Source: VBDM01 sp964430565 (GTDB taxonomy: Bacteria > Pseudomonadota > Gammaproteobacteria > Burkholderiales > SG8-39). Taken from it: a DNA stretch of 64,000 nucleotides. Both the position numbers and the translations under genes were made by a program. Location: positions 1-64,000 of the forward strand of contig CAYSFD010000057.1 in NCBI GenBank assembly GCA_964430565.1, written 5' to 3'. Under the pieces are notes generated by a model that saw only the letters and a list, made by a program, of their open reading frames with translations, was not told the DNA's origin and did not search any database. Below, one piece after another: positions 24,433-33,666 of the stretch (the stretch's first letter is position 1; each line of letters begins with the position of its first letter).

Positions 24433-26447
24433 TGGCGGTCCCTAAAGCGGTTCGCAAACGCGCGGAGGCGCTTCGCCGGGACATCGAGATTCACAATCAC
24501 CGCTATTACGTGCTCGACGCGCCGACCATCCCGGACGCGGAGTACGACAGGTTGTTCAAAGAGCTGCAGCAGCTTGAGCTCGACCATCCCGAGCTGATGT
24601 CGGAGGACTCTCCGACACGGCGAGTGGGGGCTGTGCCCCAAACAAACTTTTCCAAGGTTGTTCATCGCATTCCCATGCTTTCCATCCGGAACGAGACCGC
24701 CCAAAAGTTTGATGAAAGATGTCGGAAGGCACTTGGATTGGAAGATATCGAGTATGCAGCAGAACCAAAATTCGACGGGCTTGCTGTTACCTTGGTGTAC
24801 GAGTCCGGTGAACTTACGCTTGGGGCAACTCGCGGCGATGGAAGGACGGGCGAGAATTTCACCGCAAACCTTCGTACTGTGAAGAATATTCCCTCGCGGC
24901 TCAAAGGTCCGCGCATACCTTCCATCGTAGAAGTTCGCGGCGAAGTACTATTTCCCCTTGCGGAGTTCGCAAATTTGAACGAGCAGCAACGTCTGCGTGG
25001 CGAACGAGAGTTCGTGAATCCGCGTAATTCCGCGGCTGGAAGCGTGCGGCAATTGGATCCCAGCGTTACCGCCCAGCGTCCGCTGAGTTTTTTTGCGTAC
25101 GGTGTCGCCGATGGTGTCAAAGGAACAGCTCGCCACTCCGAGCTTCTAGATCTGCTGCCCAAATGGGGTATCCCAGTAGCACCGGAGAGGCGAGTGGTCC
25201 GCGGGCCAGAAGGTCTGCTTGATTACTACGATTACATAAGAATCCGACGCGATCAGCTTCCATACGAGATAGATGGTGTCGTCTACAAAGTAAACTTGCT
25301 TGCGCACCAGTCCCTTCTAGGATTTGCTCATCGTGAACCGAATTTCGTGGCCGCTCACAAGTATCCCCCTCGAGAGGAGGGCACGCAGATCGTTGATATA
25401 GATGTCCAGGTAGGACGCACGGGCACCCTTACGCCAGTTGCCAGACTTGTCCCGATATTTGTTGGAGGAGTTACGGTTACCAATGCGACGTTGCACAACG
25501 AAGACGAGATACGACGCAAGGACATACATATTGGTGATTTCGTTATCGTCAGACGTGCCGGCGATGTGATTCCCGAAGTCGTGCGTGTGGCAACAGAACG
25601 TCGGCCGAGGAATTCGCGTCGCTTCGTGATGCCGACTTCCTGTCCGGTGTGCGGTTCGAGTGTGGTGAAGCTTCCCGATGAAGCGGCTGCCCGCTGCTCG
25701 GGCGGGTTGTTCTGTCCGGCGCAACGCAAACAGGCGATCCTGCATTTTGCATCCCGCCTCGCGATGAACATCGAAGGTCTGGGTGAAAAACTCGTGGATC
25801 AACTCGTTGGCCGAGCCGTCATCGAGACACCTGCGGACCTGTATCAGGACAAGGTGAACGTGGCGGCGTTGACCGAGCTGGACCGGATGGCAGAGAAGTC
25901 GGCCGAGAATGTTCTCGGTGCAATCGATAGGTCGCGCAAGACGACGTTCGCACGCTTCATCTACGCGCTTGGCATCCGCAACGTGGGCGAAGCAACCGCA
26001 GCAGACGTGGCCCGGCACTTTGGCAGCCTCGATCGCCTGGCCCAAGCAAGCGAGGAAGAATTGCAGCAAGTGCAGGACGTGGGTCCCGTGGTTGCCATGT
26101 CGATCCGGCGTTTTTTCACCGAGCCGCACAATCTGGAAGTCATCAAGCAGCTGCGCGCGGGCGGCGTGCGCTGGGAAGAGGGCCCACCGGCCCCGGGCAA
26201 GAAGGCTGGAGCCCTTGCGGGAAAGACCTTCGTGCTTACGGGTACACTGCCATCGATGACGCGCGAGGAGGCACAGGAGCAGATCGAATCGCGCGGTGGC
26301 AAAGTGGCCGGTTCGGTCTCGAAGAAGACCGACTTTGTCGTCGCGGGTGAGGAGGCAGGCAGCAAGCTCGAAAAGGCGCAACAACTGGGCGTGGCCGTCA
26401 TCGATGAGGCAGGCCTGCGGAAAATGTTGAAGGAGTCCAGGTCATGA
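24432..26447 (+). CDS. ligA: NAD+-dependent DNA ligase
   Basis: Seals nicks in DNA using NAD+. The 671 residues cover the Ia domain (HNHRYYVLDAPTIPDAEYDR), the adenylation domain with Lys113 in EPKFDG, the OB fold, a four-Cys zinc finger (CPVC...CSGGLFC, about residues 408-430), helix-hairpin-helix motifs, and a C-terminal BRCT domain (KTFVLTGTLPSMTREEAQEQ). All catalytic motifs are present. The central part, about 24640-25620, has visibly lower G+C (182/360 in 25201-25560) and A/T-ending codons, unlike both ends and both neighbours, which suggests a mosaic gene. It overlaps zipA by one base and galU by four. Confidence 0.95.
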   Translation: MAVPKAVRKRAEALRRDIEIHNHRYYVLDAPTIPDAEYDRLFKELQQLELDHPELMSEDSPTRRVGAVPQTNFSKVVHRIPMLSIRNETAQKFDERCRKALGLEDIEYAAEPKFDGLAVTLVYESGELTLGATRGDGRTGENFTANLRTVKNIPSRLKGPRIPSIVEVRGEVLFPLAEFANLNEQQRLRGEREFVNPRNSAAGSVRQLDPSVTAQRPLSFFAYGVADGVKGTARHSELLDLLPKWGIPVAPERRVVRGPEGLLDYYDYIRIRRDQLPYEIDGVVYKVNLLAHQSLLGFAHREPNFVAAHKYPPREEGTQIVDIDVQVGRTGTLTPVARLVPIFVGGVTVTNATLHNEDEIRRKDIHIGDFVIVRRAGDVIPEVVRVATERRPRNSRRFVMPTSCPVCGSSVVKLPDEAAARCSGGLFCPAQRKQAILHFASRLAMNIEGLGEKLVDQLVGRAVIETPADLYQDKVNVAALTELDRMAEKSAENVLGAIDRSRKTTFARFIYALGIRNVGEATAADVARHFGSLDRLAQASEEELQQVQDVGPVVAMSIRRFFTEPHNLEVIKQLRAGGVRWEEGPPAPGKKAGALAGKTFVLTGTLPSMTREEAQEQIESRGGKVAGSVSKKTDFVVAGEEAGSKLEKAQQLGVAVIDEAGLRKMLKESRS

Positions 26448-27307
26448 AGAAAGTAACGAAGGCCGTTTTCCCCGTGGCCGGCATGGGCAGCCGCTTTCTT
26501 CCGGCAACCAAGGCGAGCCCGAAGGAGATGATGCCGATCGTCGACAAGCCGCTCATTCAATACGCCGTCGAAGAAGCCGTGGCGGCAGGAATTACTGACA
26601 TGGTGTTCATCACCGGCCGCAACAAGCGCGCTATCGAGGACCACTTCGACAAGGCCTACGAGGTCGAAGCGGAGCTTGCGGCGCGCGGGAAGACCGATCT
26701 GCTTGCTCTGATCCAAAGCGTCATCCCCAAATCGGTGAATTGCATCTACATCAGGCAGCCCGAGCCGCTCGGACTGGGCCACGCGGTGCTATGCGCGCAA
26801 CCCGCGGTCAATGACGAGATGTTCGCCGTGATCCTGGCCGATGACTTGATCGACGGCAGCCCGCCGGCGCTGCGGCAGATGACCGAGGTATTCGAGCGGC
26901 ACCAATCCCCGGTGCTGGCGGTCCAGCAGGTCCCGCGCGAGCACACGCGCCAGTACGGGATAGTCAAGACCGAGCCGGTTGCCGAGGGGATAGAGCGCGT
27001 CATGGCAATCGTCGAGAAGCCCAAGCCCGAAACTGCGCCCTCCAACCTCGCGGTGGTCGGACGATATATCCTGACTCCGCGAATCTTTCATCACCTGGCG
27101 CAACTCAGGCCCGGCGCAGGCAGCGAAATCCAGCTCACCGACGCGATCTCCGCGCTGCTCACCGAGGATCGCGTGCTGGCGTACCGTTTCAGCGGGACGC
27201 GGTACGACTGCGGCTCGAAGCTCGGGTACCTGCAGGCGACCGTGGCGTACGGGCGCAAGCATCCTGAAATCGGAGCGGCGTTTAATGAATTCCTCAAGAC
27301 GCTGTAG
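26444..27307 (+). CDS. galU: UTP-glucose-1-phosphate uridylyltransferase
   Basis: Makes UDP-glucose from UTP and glucose-1-phosphate for envelope glycans and trehalose. The 287-residue protein has the nucleotide-binding start PVAGMGSRFLPATKASPKEM, the sugar-site block QPEPLGLGHAVLCA, the metal Asp in VILADDLID and the late FSGTRYDCGSKLGYLQA. Length and order are normal for bacterial GalU. Its ATG overlaps the ligA stop (ATGA). Confidence 0.95.
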   Translation: MKKVTKAVFPVAGMGSRFLPATKASPKEMMPIVDKPLIQYAVEEAVAAGITDMVFITGRNKRAIEDHFDKAYEVEAELAARGKTDLLALIQSVIPKSVNCIYIRQPEPLGLGHAVLCAQPAVNDEMFAVILADDLIDGSPPALRQMTEVFERHQSPVLAVQQVPREHTRQYGIVKTEPVAEGIERVMAIVEKPKPETAPSNLAVVGRYILTPRIFHHLAQLRPGAGSEIQLTDAISALLTEDRVLAYRFSGTRYDCGSKLGYLQATVAYGRKHPEIGAAFNEFLKTL

Positions 27308-27343
27308 TGCGCCGCCGGCCGGGGACGCATATACTTCGCGCGC

Positions 27344-27889
27344 ATGAAACCCGACGAGGCCTGGGAGATCCTGGAGCGCGCGGATCTATTGTGCAGCGAG
27401 GCCGAAGTGCGCGCCGCAATCGTACGCGTTGCGTCGGAGATTACCGCGAGCCTGAAAGACCGCTTTCCGCTTGTTCTCGCGGTGATGGGGGGCTCGATTT
27501 GCTTCGCCGGTCAGCTCCTGCCGCAGCTGCGTTTCCCGCTCGAATTCGACACTATCCAGGCGTCGCGCTACGGCAAAGCCACCTCGGGCGGCAAGATCGT
27601 GTGGGCGGTGGAGCCCGGCGAGAACGTCAGAGGACGCAACGTGCTCGTGCTCGATGACATTCTTGACGGCGGGGTAACGCTCGCTGCGATCCGAGATCGC
27701 GTGCGTTCGCTGGGCGCGGCGGCGTTCTTCAGCGCCGTGCTTACCGACAAGGACATCGGCCGCTCGAAACCGATCGCTCCGGATTTCGTCGGTCTGAAGC
27801 TGCCGAACCGGTATGTGTTTGGCTGCGGGATGGACGTATCCGGAGCCTGGCGCAACCTTCCGGCGATCTACGCTGTAAAGGGCTCCTGA
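27344..27889 (+). CDS. hpt: Hypoxanthine-guanine phosphoribosyltransferase
   Basis: Salvages hypoxanthine and guanine to IMP and GMP with PRPP. The PRPP-binding motif is VLVLDDILDGGVTL near residue 102, and the pyrophosphate loop is VMGGSICFAGQL. The 181-residue length is usual for this beta/gammaproteobacterial branch (often annotated hypoxanthine-guanine phosphoribosyltransferase without a firm symbol). Six bases separate it from the methylthio-nucleoside phosphorylase gene, consistent with a purine-salvage pair. Confidence 0.88.
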   Translation: MKPDEAWEILERADLLCSEAEVRAAIVRVASEITASLKDRFPLVLAVMGGSICFAGQLLPQLRFPLEFDTIQASRYGKATSGGKIVWAVEPGENVRGRNVLVLDDILDGGVTLAAIRDRVRSLGAAAFFSAVLTDKDIGRSKPIAPDFVGLKLPNRYVFGCGMDVSGAWRNLPAIYAVKGS

Positions 27890-27895
27890 GCACGC

Positions 27896-28627
27896 ATGCT
27901 TGCAATTATCGGCGGCACCGGGCTGACACAGCTCGCCAATCTGGACGTTTCGGGGCGCCAGGTCGTGCGCACGCCTTACGGCGAGCCCTCCGGGCCTCTC
28001 ACCTTCGGAGCGATTCACGGCGTTCCGGTCGTGTTCCTCGCGCGGCACGGGTACGGTCACACGATTCCGCCGCACCAGGTGAACTACCGCGCGAATCTCT
28101 GGGCCCTCAAGGAGCAGGGGGCGGGCGAAATCGTGTCGGTCGTGTCGGTCGGGGGCATTCGCGCAGACCTCGGCCCGGGAACGATCGTCGTCCCGCACCA
28201 GATCATCGACTACACCTGGGGCCGGAAGAGCACGTTCTTCGAGAACGAGGCGCCGGTCAAGCATATTGACTTCACCGAACCGTACACTGCAGCGCTGAGA
28301 AGGAGGCTGCTCTCGGCCGCCAAGGCCTGCGGCGAGGCCGCGGTCGATGGCGCCGTCTACGCGGCGACCCAGGGGCCGCGGCTGGAGACGGCTGCAGAAA
28401 TAGACCGGCTGGAGCGCGAAGGCGCCGACATCGTCGGCATGACGGGGATGCCCGAGGCGGCGCTGGCACGTGAGATCGATCTGGAATACGCGGCGATCGC
28501 AGTCATCGTGAATCACGCTGCCGGGCGAGGGGCCAGCGCTCGTGGCGTATCGTTAGGGCAGATCGAAGAGGTGTTGAAGGACGTAGTGGGTCGAGTGCGA
28601 AAGATTATTGAGGCCTTTGTGGCGTGA
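27896..28627 (+). CDS. S-methyl-5'-thioinosine phosphorylase / MTA-phosphorylase family
   Basis: A 243-residue trimeric-type nucleoside phosphorylase. IIGGTGL at the start binds phosphate, with FLARHGYGHTIPPHQVNYRAN and TQGPRLETAAEI as the family blocks. In human MTA phosphorylase the purine-site loop carries Asp; here the corresponding place reads VNHAAGRG, with Asn as in 6-oxopurine phosphorylases. This favours methylthioinosine or inosine over methylthioadenosine, as in the Pseudomonas enzyme. Its pairing with hpt, which would recycle the released hypoxanthine, supports this. The substrate call is an inference. Confidence 0.85.
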   Translation: MLAIIGGTGLTQLANLDVSGRQVVRTPYGEPSGPLTFGAIHGVPVVFLARHGYGHTIPPHQVNYRANLWALKEQGAGEIVSVVSVGGIRADLGPGTIVVPHQIIDYTWGRKSTFFENEAPVKHIDFTEPYTAALRRRLLSAAKACGEAAVDGAVYAATQGPRLETAAEIDRLEREGADIVGMTGMPEAALAREIDLEYAAIAVIVNHAAGRGASARGVSLGQIEEVLKDVVGRVRKIIEAFVA

Positions 28628-29154
28628 TTCGCGAAGTCCTGAAAATGGGTGACCCGCGGTTGCTCGAGAGGTCGCGACCGATCGATGCGTTCGGGGCAGG
28701 GGCGCTGCGCGACCTTATCGCCGACATGCGCGACACCATGGCGCACCTGAATGGGGCAGGGCTCGCTGCCCCCCAGATCGGTGTGCCCTTGCGGGTAGTG
28801 ATTTTCGGGGTCACGCAAAACCCGCGCTATCCCGATGCCGAGGAAGTCCCGGATACGGTGTTGATCAATCCGGTCATCACGCCTATCGGCGAGGAGATCG
28901 AAGAAGCCTGGGAAGGCTGCCTTTCGGTACCGGGTATGAGAGGCGTGGTGCCGCGTTTTGTGCGAGTGCGCTATCAGGGGTTTGACGAATCGGGCCAGGC
29001 GATCGATAGAAGCGTCCAGGGATTCCACGCACGCGTGGTGCAGCACGAATGCGACCATCTGGACGGCATCCTGTATCCCATGCGCATCCGCGATATGTCC
29101 AAGTTCGGCTTCGTGGAAGTCCTGTTTCCCGATCAGGAGTTGATCGACGAATAG
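28624..29154 (+). CDS. def: Peptide deformylase
   Basis: Removes the N-terminal formyl group from new proteins. All three motifs are present: GAGLAAPQIG (with extra residues), EGCLSVPG with the metal Cys, and QHECDHLDG with the two metal His and the catalytic Glu. 176 residues, GTG start overlapping the previous stop by four bases. It is distant from fmt, with which def is often paired. The position after purine salvage genes suggests a second, stand-alone def in this genome, which cannot be checked here. Confidence 0.93.
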   Translation: MIREVLKMGDPRLLERSRPIDAFGAGALRDLIADMRDTMAHLNGAGLAAPQIGVPLRVVIFGVTQNPRYPDAEEVPDTVLINPVITPIGEEIEEAWEGCLSVPGMRGVVPRFVRVRYQGFDESGQAIDRSVQGFHARVVQHECDHLDGILYPMRIRDMSKFGFVEVLFPDQELIDE

Positions 29155-29184
29155 ATGCCGGACTGAGGCCCGGGCGGAACCTTC

Positions 29185-31770
29185 CTACGCTTGCAACGCT
29201 TTGAGCAGGTCGGTTTCGAGCTGCAATACCGTTTTTGGATTGGCGAGCGCGGCGCCGGACACGACGAACACATCCTCCGCGCGCTCGCCGAGCGTCACGA
29301 TCTTGGCGGTGTGCAAATCGACGTGATAGTTGCCGAGCACGCGAGCGATCGCATAGAGGAGGCCGGGCCGGTCGCCTGCGGTGATCGAAAGGGAATGGTA
29401 CTGCCCTTTTTCATCCGGGACGATACGCACCTCGGGTGCGATGGGAAAGTGCTTTACGCGGCGCGATACTCGCCCTTGGAAAGGCTGCGGCAGGGGAACC
29501 TGATTCGCCAGCCAGTCTGCCAACTCCTTTTCGATTTCAGCGATCATGTCGCGCGGATGCGCGACGCTGCCGACGTCCATGACCTGGAATGTGTCGAGTG
29601 CATAGCCGTGCCGGGTCGTGTAGATCTTGGCGTCAACGATGCTGAAACCGATCGACCCGAAGTAGCCGCAGATGCGTGCGAAGAGTTCGCGCTGATCGGT
29701 GACGTAAATCATGACCTGCAGCCCTTCGCCCACGGGCGAAAGGCGCGCTTTGACTACCGGTTTGTCCGGGCTTGGCCGGTAATGCAGTAAGCGCGTTTGC
29801 CAAGCGATTTCCTGGGCGTCGTGGCGCAGGAAGTAAGGCACGTCGAAATGGCGCCATAGCACATCCTGCACCGTGTCCGACAGCCCGTACAGCCGCAACA
29901 GGCGCTTCGCTTCGTCTTGCTTGCGCTGGATGTACTGATCAGCCTCAAACTTTCCGCCCTTCAGTACATACTGCGTGGCGCGAAACAGGTCCTCGAGAAG
30001 CTTGCCTTTCCAGGCGTTCCACACCTTGGGGCTCGTTCCGCGGATGTCCGCGACGGTGAGCAGGTAAAGGGCGACCAGCCGCCGCTCCGTGCCCGCAATG
30101 TCGGCGAAGCGGCGCACGACCATTGGATCGGACAGGTCCTGTTTCTGGGCGACCGACGACATGGTCAGATGGTGTTCCACCAGAAACTCGACGAGTTGGG
30201 CGTCCTCGGTCGATAGATCGTGCTGGCGGCAGAAGCGCCGGGCTTCGAGCTTGCCCAGTTGCGAGTGATCGCCCCCGCGGCCCTTGGCAATGTCGTGAAA
30301 GATCGCGGCAATATAGAGCAGCCAGTGCCGATCGAGCCCTGCGATAAGCCGGCTGCACAGCGGATACTCGTGCGCAAACTCGAGCATGGTGAAGCGGCGC
30401 AGGTTGCGCACCACGGTGAGGATGTGCTGGTCCACGGTATAGACGTGGAAAAGATCGTGCTGCATCTGGCCGACGATGCGGCGGAATGCGGGCAGGTATC
30501 GTCCCAGGATGCCGTATTGGTTCATGCGACGTAGTTCGTGCACGATGCCGCGTGGCTGCTGCAGGAGCGACAAAAAGGTCGCCCGATTGTGCGGATTGCG
30601 CCGAAAGGCCGCGTCAATGCGCTCGCGCGCACGCCACAGCGCGCGCAGCGTCTGAGCCGTCATGCCTTTCAACTCGGAGTGCTCCTGCATGACGAGAAAA
30701 CTCTGGAGAATCGCGGAGGGATCGCGCTCGAAAAGATCCGGCGGACGCGCCTCGAGCAATTCGCCTACGCGGCCAAACTTTTCATTGATTGCTACGGTGT
30801 CGGAATTCTTCACCGGAAATATCTCGGTGCCCAGGTTCTGGAGCAATATGGTGCTCAGCTGTGTCACCGCCTTTGCCGTGCGGAAATACGCCTGCATCAG
30901 CTGCTCGCCGGCACGGCGGTGCGCGGTGGCGGAATAACCGAGTTCGCGCGCGAGGCTCTCCTGATAGTCGAACAGCAATCGGTCCTCTCGCCGCGCTGCG
31001 GCGTAGTGCAAGCGCACGCGCAAGTTTTGAAGCAGCGTGTAATGCCGCCGTGCCTGGCGTGCTTCCTCCCGGGTAATCAAGCCGCGACGCGCCAATTCCG
31101 CCCAGGAATCACCGAGGTTGCAGGCGCGGCTGATCCACAGAATGACCTGCAAGTCCCGCAGACCGCCTGGAGCTTCCTTGAGGTTGGGCTCGAGGTTGTA
31201 AGGGCTATCCTGAAACTTCGTATGGCGCTGCTCCTGCTCCAGACGCTTGGCTTTGAAAAATATCTGGTGGTCAAGACATTCCCGCCGCGCGCGAATGAAA
31301 CGGGCAAAGAGTCCGCGGTTTCCGGTGAGCAGTCTCGCTTCAAGGAGGCTGGTCATTACGGTGACATCCTTGGTCGCTTCCTCGACGCACTGGGCGACCG
31401 TGCGCACGCTGTGGCTCAGTTCAAGCCCGGTATCCCAGAGCCTTCCGACGAGGTCCTCGATCGTCGAGACGAGGCTGGCGGAAGGCGGTTCCTGAAGGAG
31501 CACCAGGACATCGATGTCGGAATGCGGATAGAGCTCGCCGCGCCCGTAGCCGCCGACCGCGAGCAGCGCGAGGGAAGCGGGTAGCCGCAGCCGGCGCCAC
31601 ATCTCTCTGAGGACCCGGTCGACCAATCTGCGGTGCTCGCGCAACACCAGCGCGCCATCGGCGCTCCTTTGGAATTTGGCCTGAAGCGCCGCGCGTTCGG
31701 TCTGTACGTCCGCCTTGAGTCGGGCAAGCGCCGGTCCGGAGTCCGGGAGCGTTGCGGGGGAAGACAACAT
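29185..31770 (-). CDS. glnD: Bifunctional uridylyltransferase / uridylyl-removing enzyme
   Basis: Senses glutamine and modifies PII proteins. The 861-residue protein has the nucleotidyltransferase domain with GGYGRGELYPHSDIDVLVL near residue 73, an HD hydrolase domain (HDIAKGRGGDHSQLG), and two C-terminal ACT domains (around YVTDQRELFARICGYFGSIG and ITAGDRPGLLYAIARVLGNY). Length and domain order are normal. It starts 4 bp after map and is convergent with def. Confidence 0.95.
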   Translation of the reverse strand: MLSSPATLPDSGPALARLKADVQTERAALQAKFQRSADGALVLREHRRLVDRVLREMWRRLRLPASLALLAVGGYGRGELYPHSDIDVLVLLQEPPSASLVSTIEDLVGRLWDTGLELSHSVRTVAQCVEEATKDVTVMTSLLEARLLTGNRGLFARFIRARRECLDHQIFFKAKRLEQEQRHTKFQDSPYNLEPNLKEAPGGLRDLQVILWISRACNLGDSWAELARRGLITREEARQARRHYTLLQNLRVRLHYAAARREDRLLFDYQESLARELGYSATAHRRAGEQLMQAYFRTAKAVTQLSTILLQNLGTEIFPVKNSDTVAINEKFGRVGELLEARPPDLFERDPSAILQSFLVMQEHSELKGMTAQTLRALWRARERIDAAFRRNPHNRATFLSLLQQPRGIVHELRRMNQYGILGRYLPAFRRIVGQMQHDLFHVYTVDQHILTVVRNLRRFTMLEFAHEYPLCSRLIAGLDRHWLLYIAAIFHDIAKGRGGDHSQLGKLEARRFCRQHDLSTEDAQLVEFLVEHHLTMSSVAQKQDLSDPMVVRRFADIAGTERRLVALYLLTVADIRGTSPKVWNAWKGKLLEDLFRATQYVLKGGKFEADQYIQRKQDEAKRLLRLYGLSDTVQDVLWRHFDVPYFLRHDAQEIAWQTRLLHYRPSPDKPVVKARLSPVGEGLQVMIYVTDQRELFARICGYFGSIGFSIVDAKIYTTRHGYALDTFQVMDVGSVAHPRDMIAEIEKELADWLANQVPLPQPFQGRVSRRVKHFPIAPEVRIVPDEKGQYHSLSITAGDRPGLLYAIARVLGNYHVDLHTAKIVTLGERAEDVFVVSGAALANPKTVLQLETDLLKALQA

Positions 31771-31774
31771 GAGG

Positions 31775-32569
31775 CTAGTGGTTTGGCGGAGCGGGTGTGC
31801 CCGCGGAAACCGTCAAGACCTCATAGCCGCTCCCGGTGACCAGCACCGTGTGCTCCCATTGCGCCGAGAGGCTGTGGTCCTTGGTGACGATGGTCCAACC
31901 GTCAGCAAGTTCCCGTATCGCGGGTTTGCCGGCGTTGATCATGGGTTCGATCGTGAAAATCATGCCGGGCTGGAGACGCATGCCGGTTCCCGGTCGCCCG
32001 TAGTGGAGGACCTGGGGCTCTTCGTGGAACTTGCGACCGATTCCGTGGCCGCAGAACTCCCGCACGACGCTGTAGCCATGGCCTTCGGCATGCTCTTGTA
32101 TCGCAGCGCCGACATCACCGAGAAAAGCCCCGGGACGCACCGTCTTGATGCCCAGCCACATGCACTCGTAGGTGGTTTCGCACAGCCGCCTGGCCTGGAT
32201 CGAAGGTTCGCCAATGTAAAACATGCGGCTGGAGTCGCCATGAAACCCGTCCTTGATCACGGTGACGTCGATATTGAGGATATCGCCGGCTTTCAGCACG
32301 CGCTCGCCCGGAATGCCGTGACAAACTTGGTGGTTGACCGAGGTGCAGATCGAATTGGGAAAGGGTTTGTAGCCGGGCGGCGCATAATCCAGGGGGGCCG
32401 GGATCGCTTTCTGCTCGTTGACGATGAAGTCATGGCAGAGGCGATCCAGTTCACCGGTGCTGATGCCGGGCCTGACGCGCAGGGCGATGAAGTCAAGCGC
32501 TTCCCCGGCGAGTTGCCCGGCAACGCGCATTCTCTCGATTTCCTCAGTGGTCTTCAGGTATATCGGCAT
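31775..32569 (-). CDS. map: Type I methionine aminopeptidase
   Basis: Removes initiator Met after deformylation. The 264-residue protein keeps the dinuclear metal ligands: Asp in NIDVTVIKDG and in FHGDSSRMF, His in FCGHGIGRKFHEEP, Glu in FTIEPMI and in WEHTVLV. It is transcribed divergently from rpsB and followed 4 bp later by glnD, the map-glnD arrangement common in proteobacteria. Confidence 0.95.
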   Translation of the reverse strand: MPIYLKTTEEIERMRVAGQLAGEALDFIALRVRPGISTGELDRLCHDFIVNEQKAIPAPLDYAPPGYKPFPNSICTSVNHQVCHGIPGERVLKAGDILNIDVTVIKDGFHGDSSRMFYIGEPSIQARRLCETTYECMWLGIKTVRPGAFLGDVGAAIQEHAEGHGYSVVREFCGHGIGRKFHEEPQVLHYGRPGTGMRLQPGMIFTIEPMINAGKPAIRELADGWTIVTKDHSLSAQWEHTVLVTGSGYEVLTVSAGTPAPPNH

Positions 32570-32680
32570 TGCCTAGAAAAAAAGTGCGAAGGATAAATCA
32601 TGCACTGTGAAGGAGCAAACCTCAGACGCGACGAGCGGGCGCAATGGGTTCGAGTAATGCTCTGTTTGCACAGGAAAAAC

Positions 32681-32710
32681 TTGCGCCGATTTCAACGCAC
32701 GTGCTATTAT
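32681..32710 (+). promoter_or_regulatory. Sigma-70 promoter of the rpsB-tsf transcript
   Basis: TTGCGC (32681-32686), an 18-bp spacer and TATTAT (32705-32710), with a TGn extension before the -10. It predicts a leader of about 125 nt before rpsB, with T-rich sequence just after the -10. Confidence 0.65.
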
Positions 32711-32715
32711 TTTAA

Positions 32716-32751
32716 GGCTAGTCGAGCTTTGGGCTCGGCTAAATTTTAGCC
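32716..32751 (+). promoter_or_regulatory. Structured leader hairpin of rpsB, candidate S2 autoregulatory element
   Basis: AGTCGAGC (32720-32727) and GCTCGGCT (32733-32740) form an 8-bp stem with one G-U pair and a TTTGG loop. GGCTA and TAGCC at 32716 and 32747 could add an outer stem. rpsB leaders in proteobacteria often carry a structure bound by S2; homology to that motif was not tested. Confidence 0.4.
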
Positions 32752-32840
32752 GCTCCGCCGTTAGGGTGCCCGCGACCGTCAACTTCAGCGGGTCATTTGG
32801 CCGGACGGCTCCAAGATCAACCCTAACCGGAGTCACCACC

Positions 32841-33593
32841 ATGTCGACCACGATGCGTCAAATGCTCGAAGCGGGCGTGCATTTCGGCCACCAGACCCGC
32901 TACTGGAATCCGAAGATGGCGCCCTTCATCTTCGGCCACCGCAACAAGATTCACATCATCAACCTGGAAAAAACCATGGTGATGTATCAAGAGGCGATGA
33001 AATTCGTTCGCAAGCTCGCCTCGAACAAGGGCACCCTCCTGTTTGTCGGGACCAAGCGCCAGGCGCGCGAAATCGTCCGGGAGGAGGCCGAACGGTGCGC
33101 GGCTCCTTTCGTCGATCATCGCTGGCTGGGCGGCATGCTCACCAACTTCAAGACGGTGCGCCAATCGATCAAGCGGCTCAAGGAAATGGAGACGATGATC
33201 CAGGACGGCAGTATGGAGAAGTTGCCGAAAAAAGAGGCGTTGCGGATCCAGCGCGAGCTCGCCAAGCTCACGCGCAGCCTCGGGGGCATCAAAGAGCTGG
33301 ACCGCCGGCCCGACGCCCTCTTCATTATCGATGTCGGCTACCAGAAAGGGGCGGTTGCCGAAGCGAAGAAACTCGGTATTCCCGTCATCGGCGTGGTCGA
33401 TACCAATCACTCGCCGGAGGGGATTGCCTACGTGATCCCGGGTAACGACGATTCCAGCCGCGCGATCCGTCTGTATGCTCGTGGAATCGCCGACTCGATC
33501 CTGGAGGGCCGCAACCAGGTCGTGCAGGAGATCGTCGGTGCGACCTCGGACGAATTCGTCGAGGTCGAAGAGTCCGGAGCGCGAGCGCAGTGA
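32841..33593 (+). CDS. rpsB: 30S ribosomal protein S2
   Basis: A 250-residue S2 starting MSTTMRQMLEAGVHFGHQTR. HRWLGGMLTNFKTVRQSI and PDALFIIDVGYQKGAVAEAK are the conserved blocks, with VDTNHSPEGIAYVIPGNDDS near residue 200. The start is set by family length. An upstream promoter, a structured leader and an rpsB-tsf attenuator frame the gene as in other proteobacteria. Confidence 0.97.
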   Translation: MSTTMRQMLEAGVHFGHQTRYWNPKMAPFIFGHRNKIHIINLEKTMVMYQEAMKFVRKLASNKGTLLFVGTKRQAREIVREEAERCAAPFVDHRWLGGMLTNFKTVRQSIKRLKEMETMIQDGSMEKLPKKEALRIQRELAKLTRSLGGIKELDRRPDALFIIDVGYQKGAVAEAKKLGIPVIGVVDTNHSPEGIAYVIPGNDDSSRAIRLYARGIADSILEGRNQVVQEIVGATSDEFVEVEESGARAQ

Positions 33594-33610
33594 TTGAAGA
33601 TTCCGGCGAA

Positions 33611-33639
33611 AAAAGAGGGGCTGCATGCCCCTTTTTTTT
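33611..33639 (+). terminator. Rho-independent attenuator between rpsB and tsf
   Basis: GGGGC, loop TGCAT, GCCCC (33617-33631) extended by A-T and G-T pairs, followed by eight T residues. tsf lies 28 bp downstream with no separate promoter visible, so the hairpin probably trims tsf expression relative to rpsB, as known in E. coli. Confidence 0.8.
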
Positions 33640-33666
33640 GAAGTCCTTTCCGGTAAAGTTTCAGCA

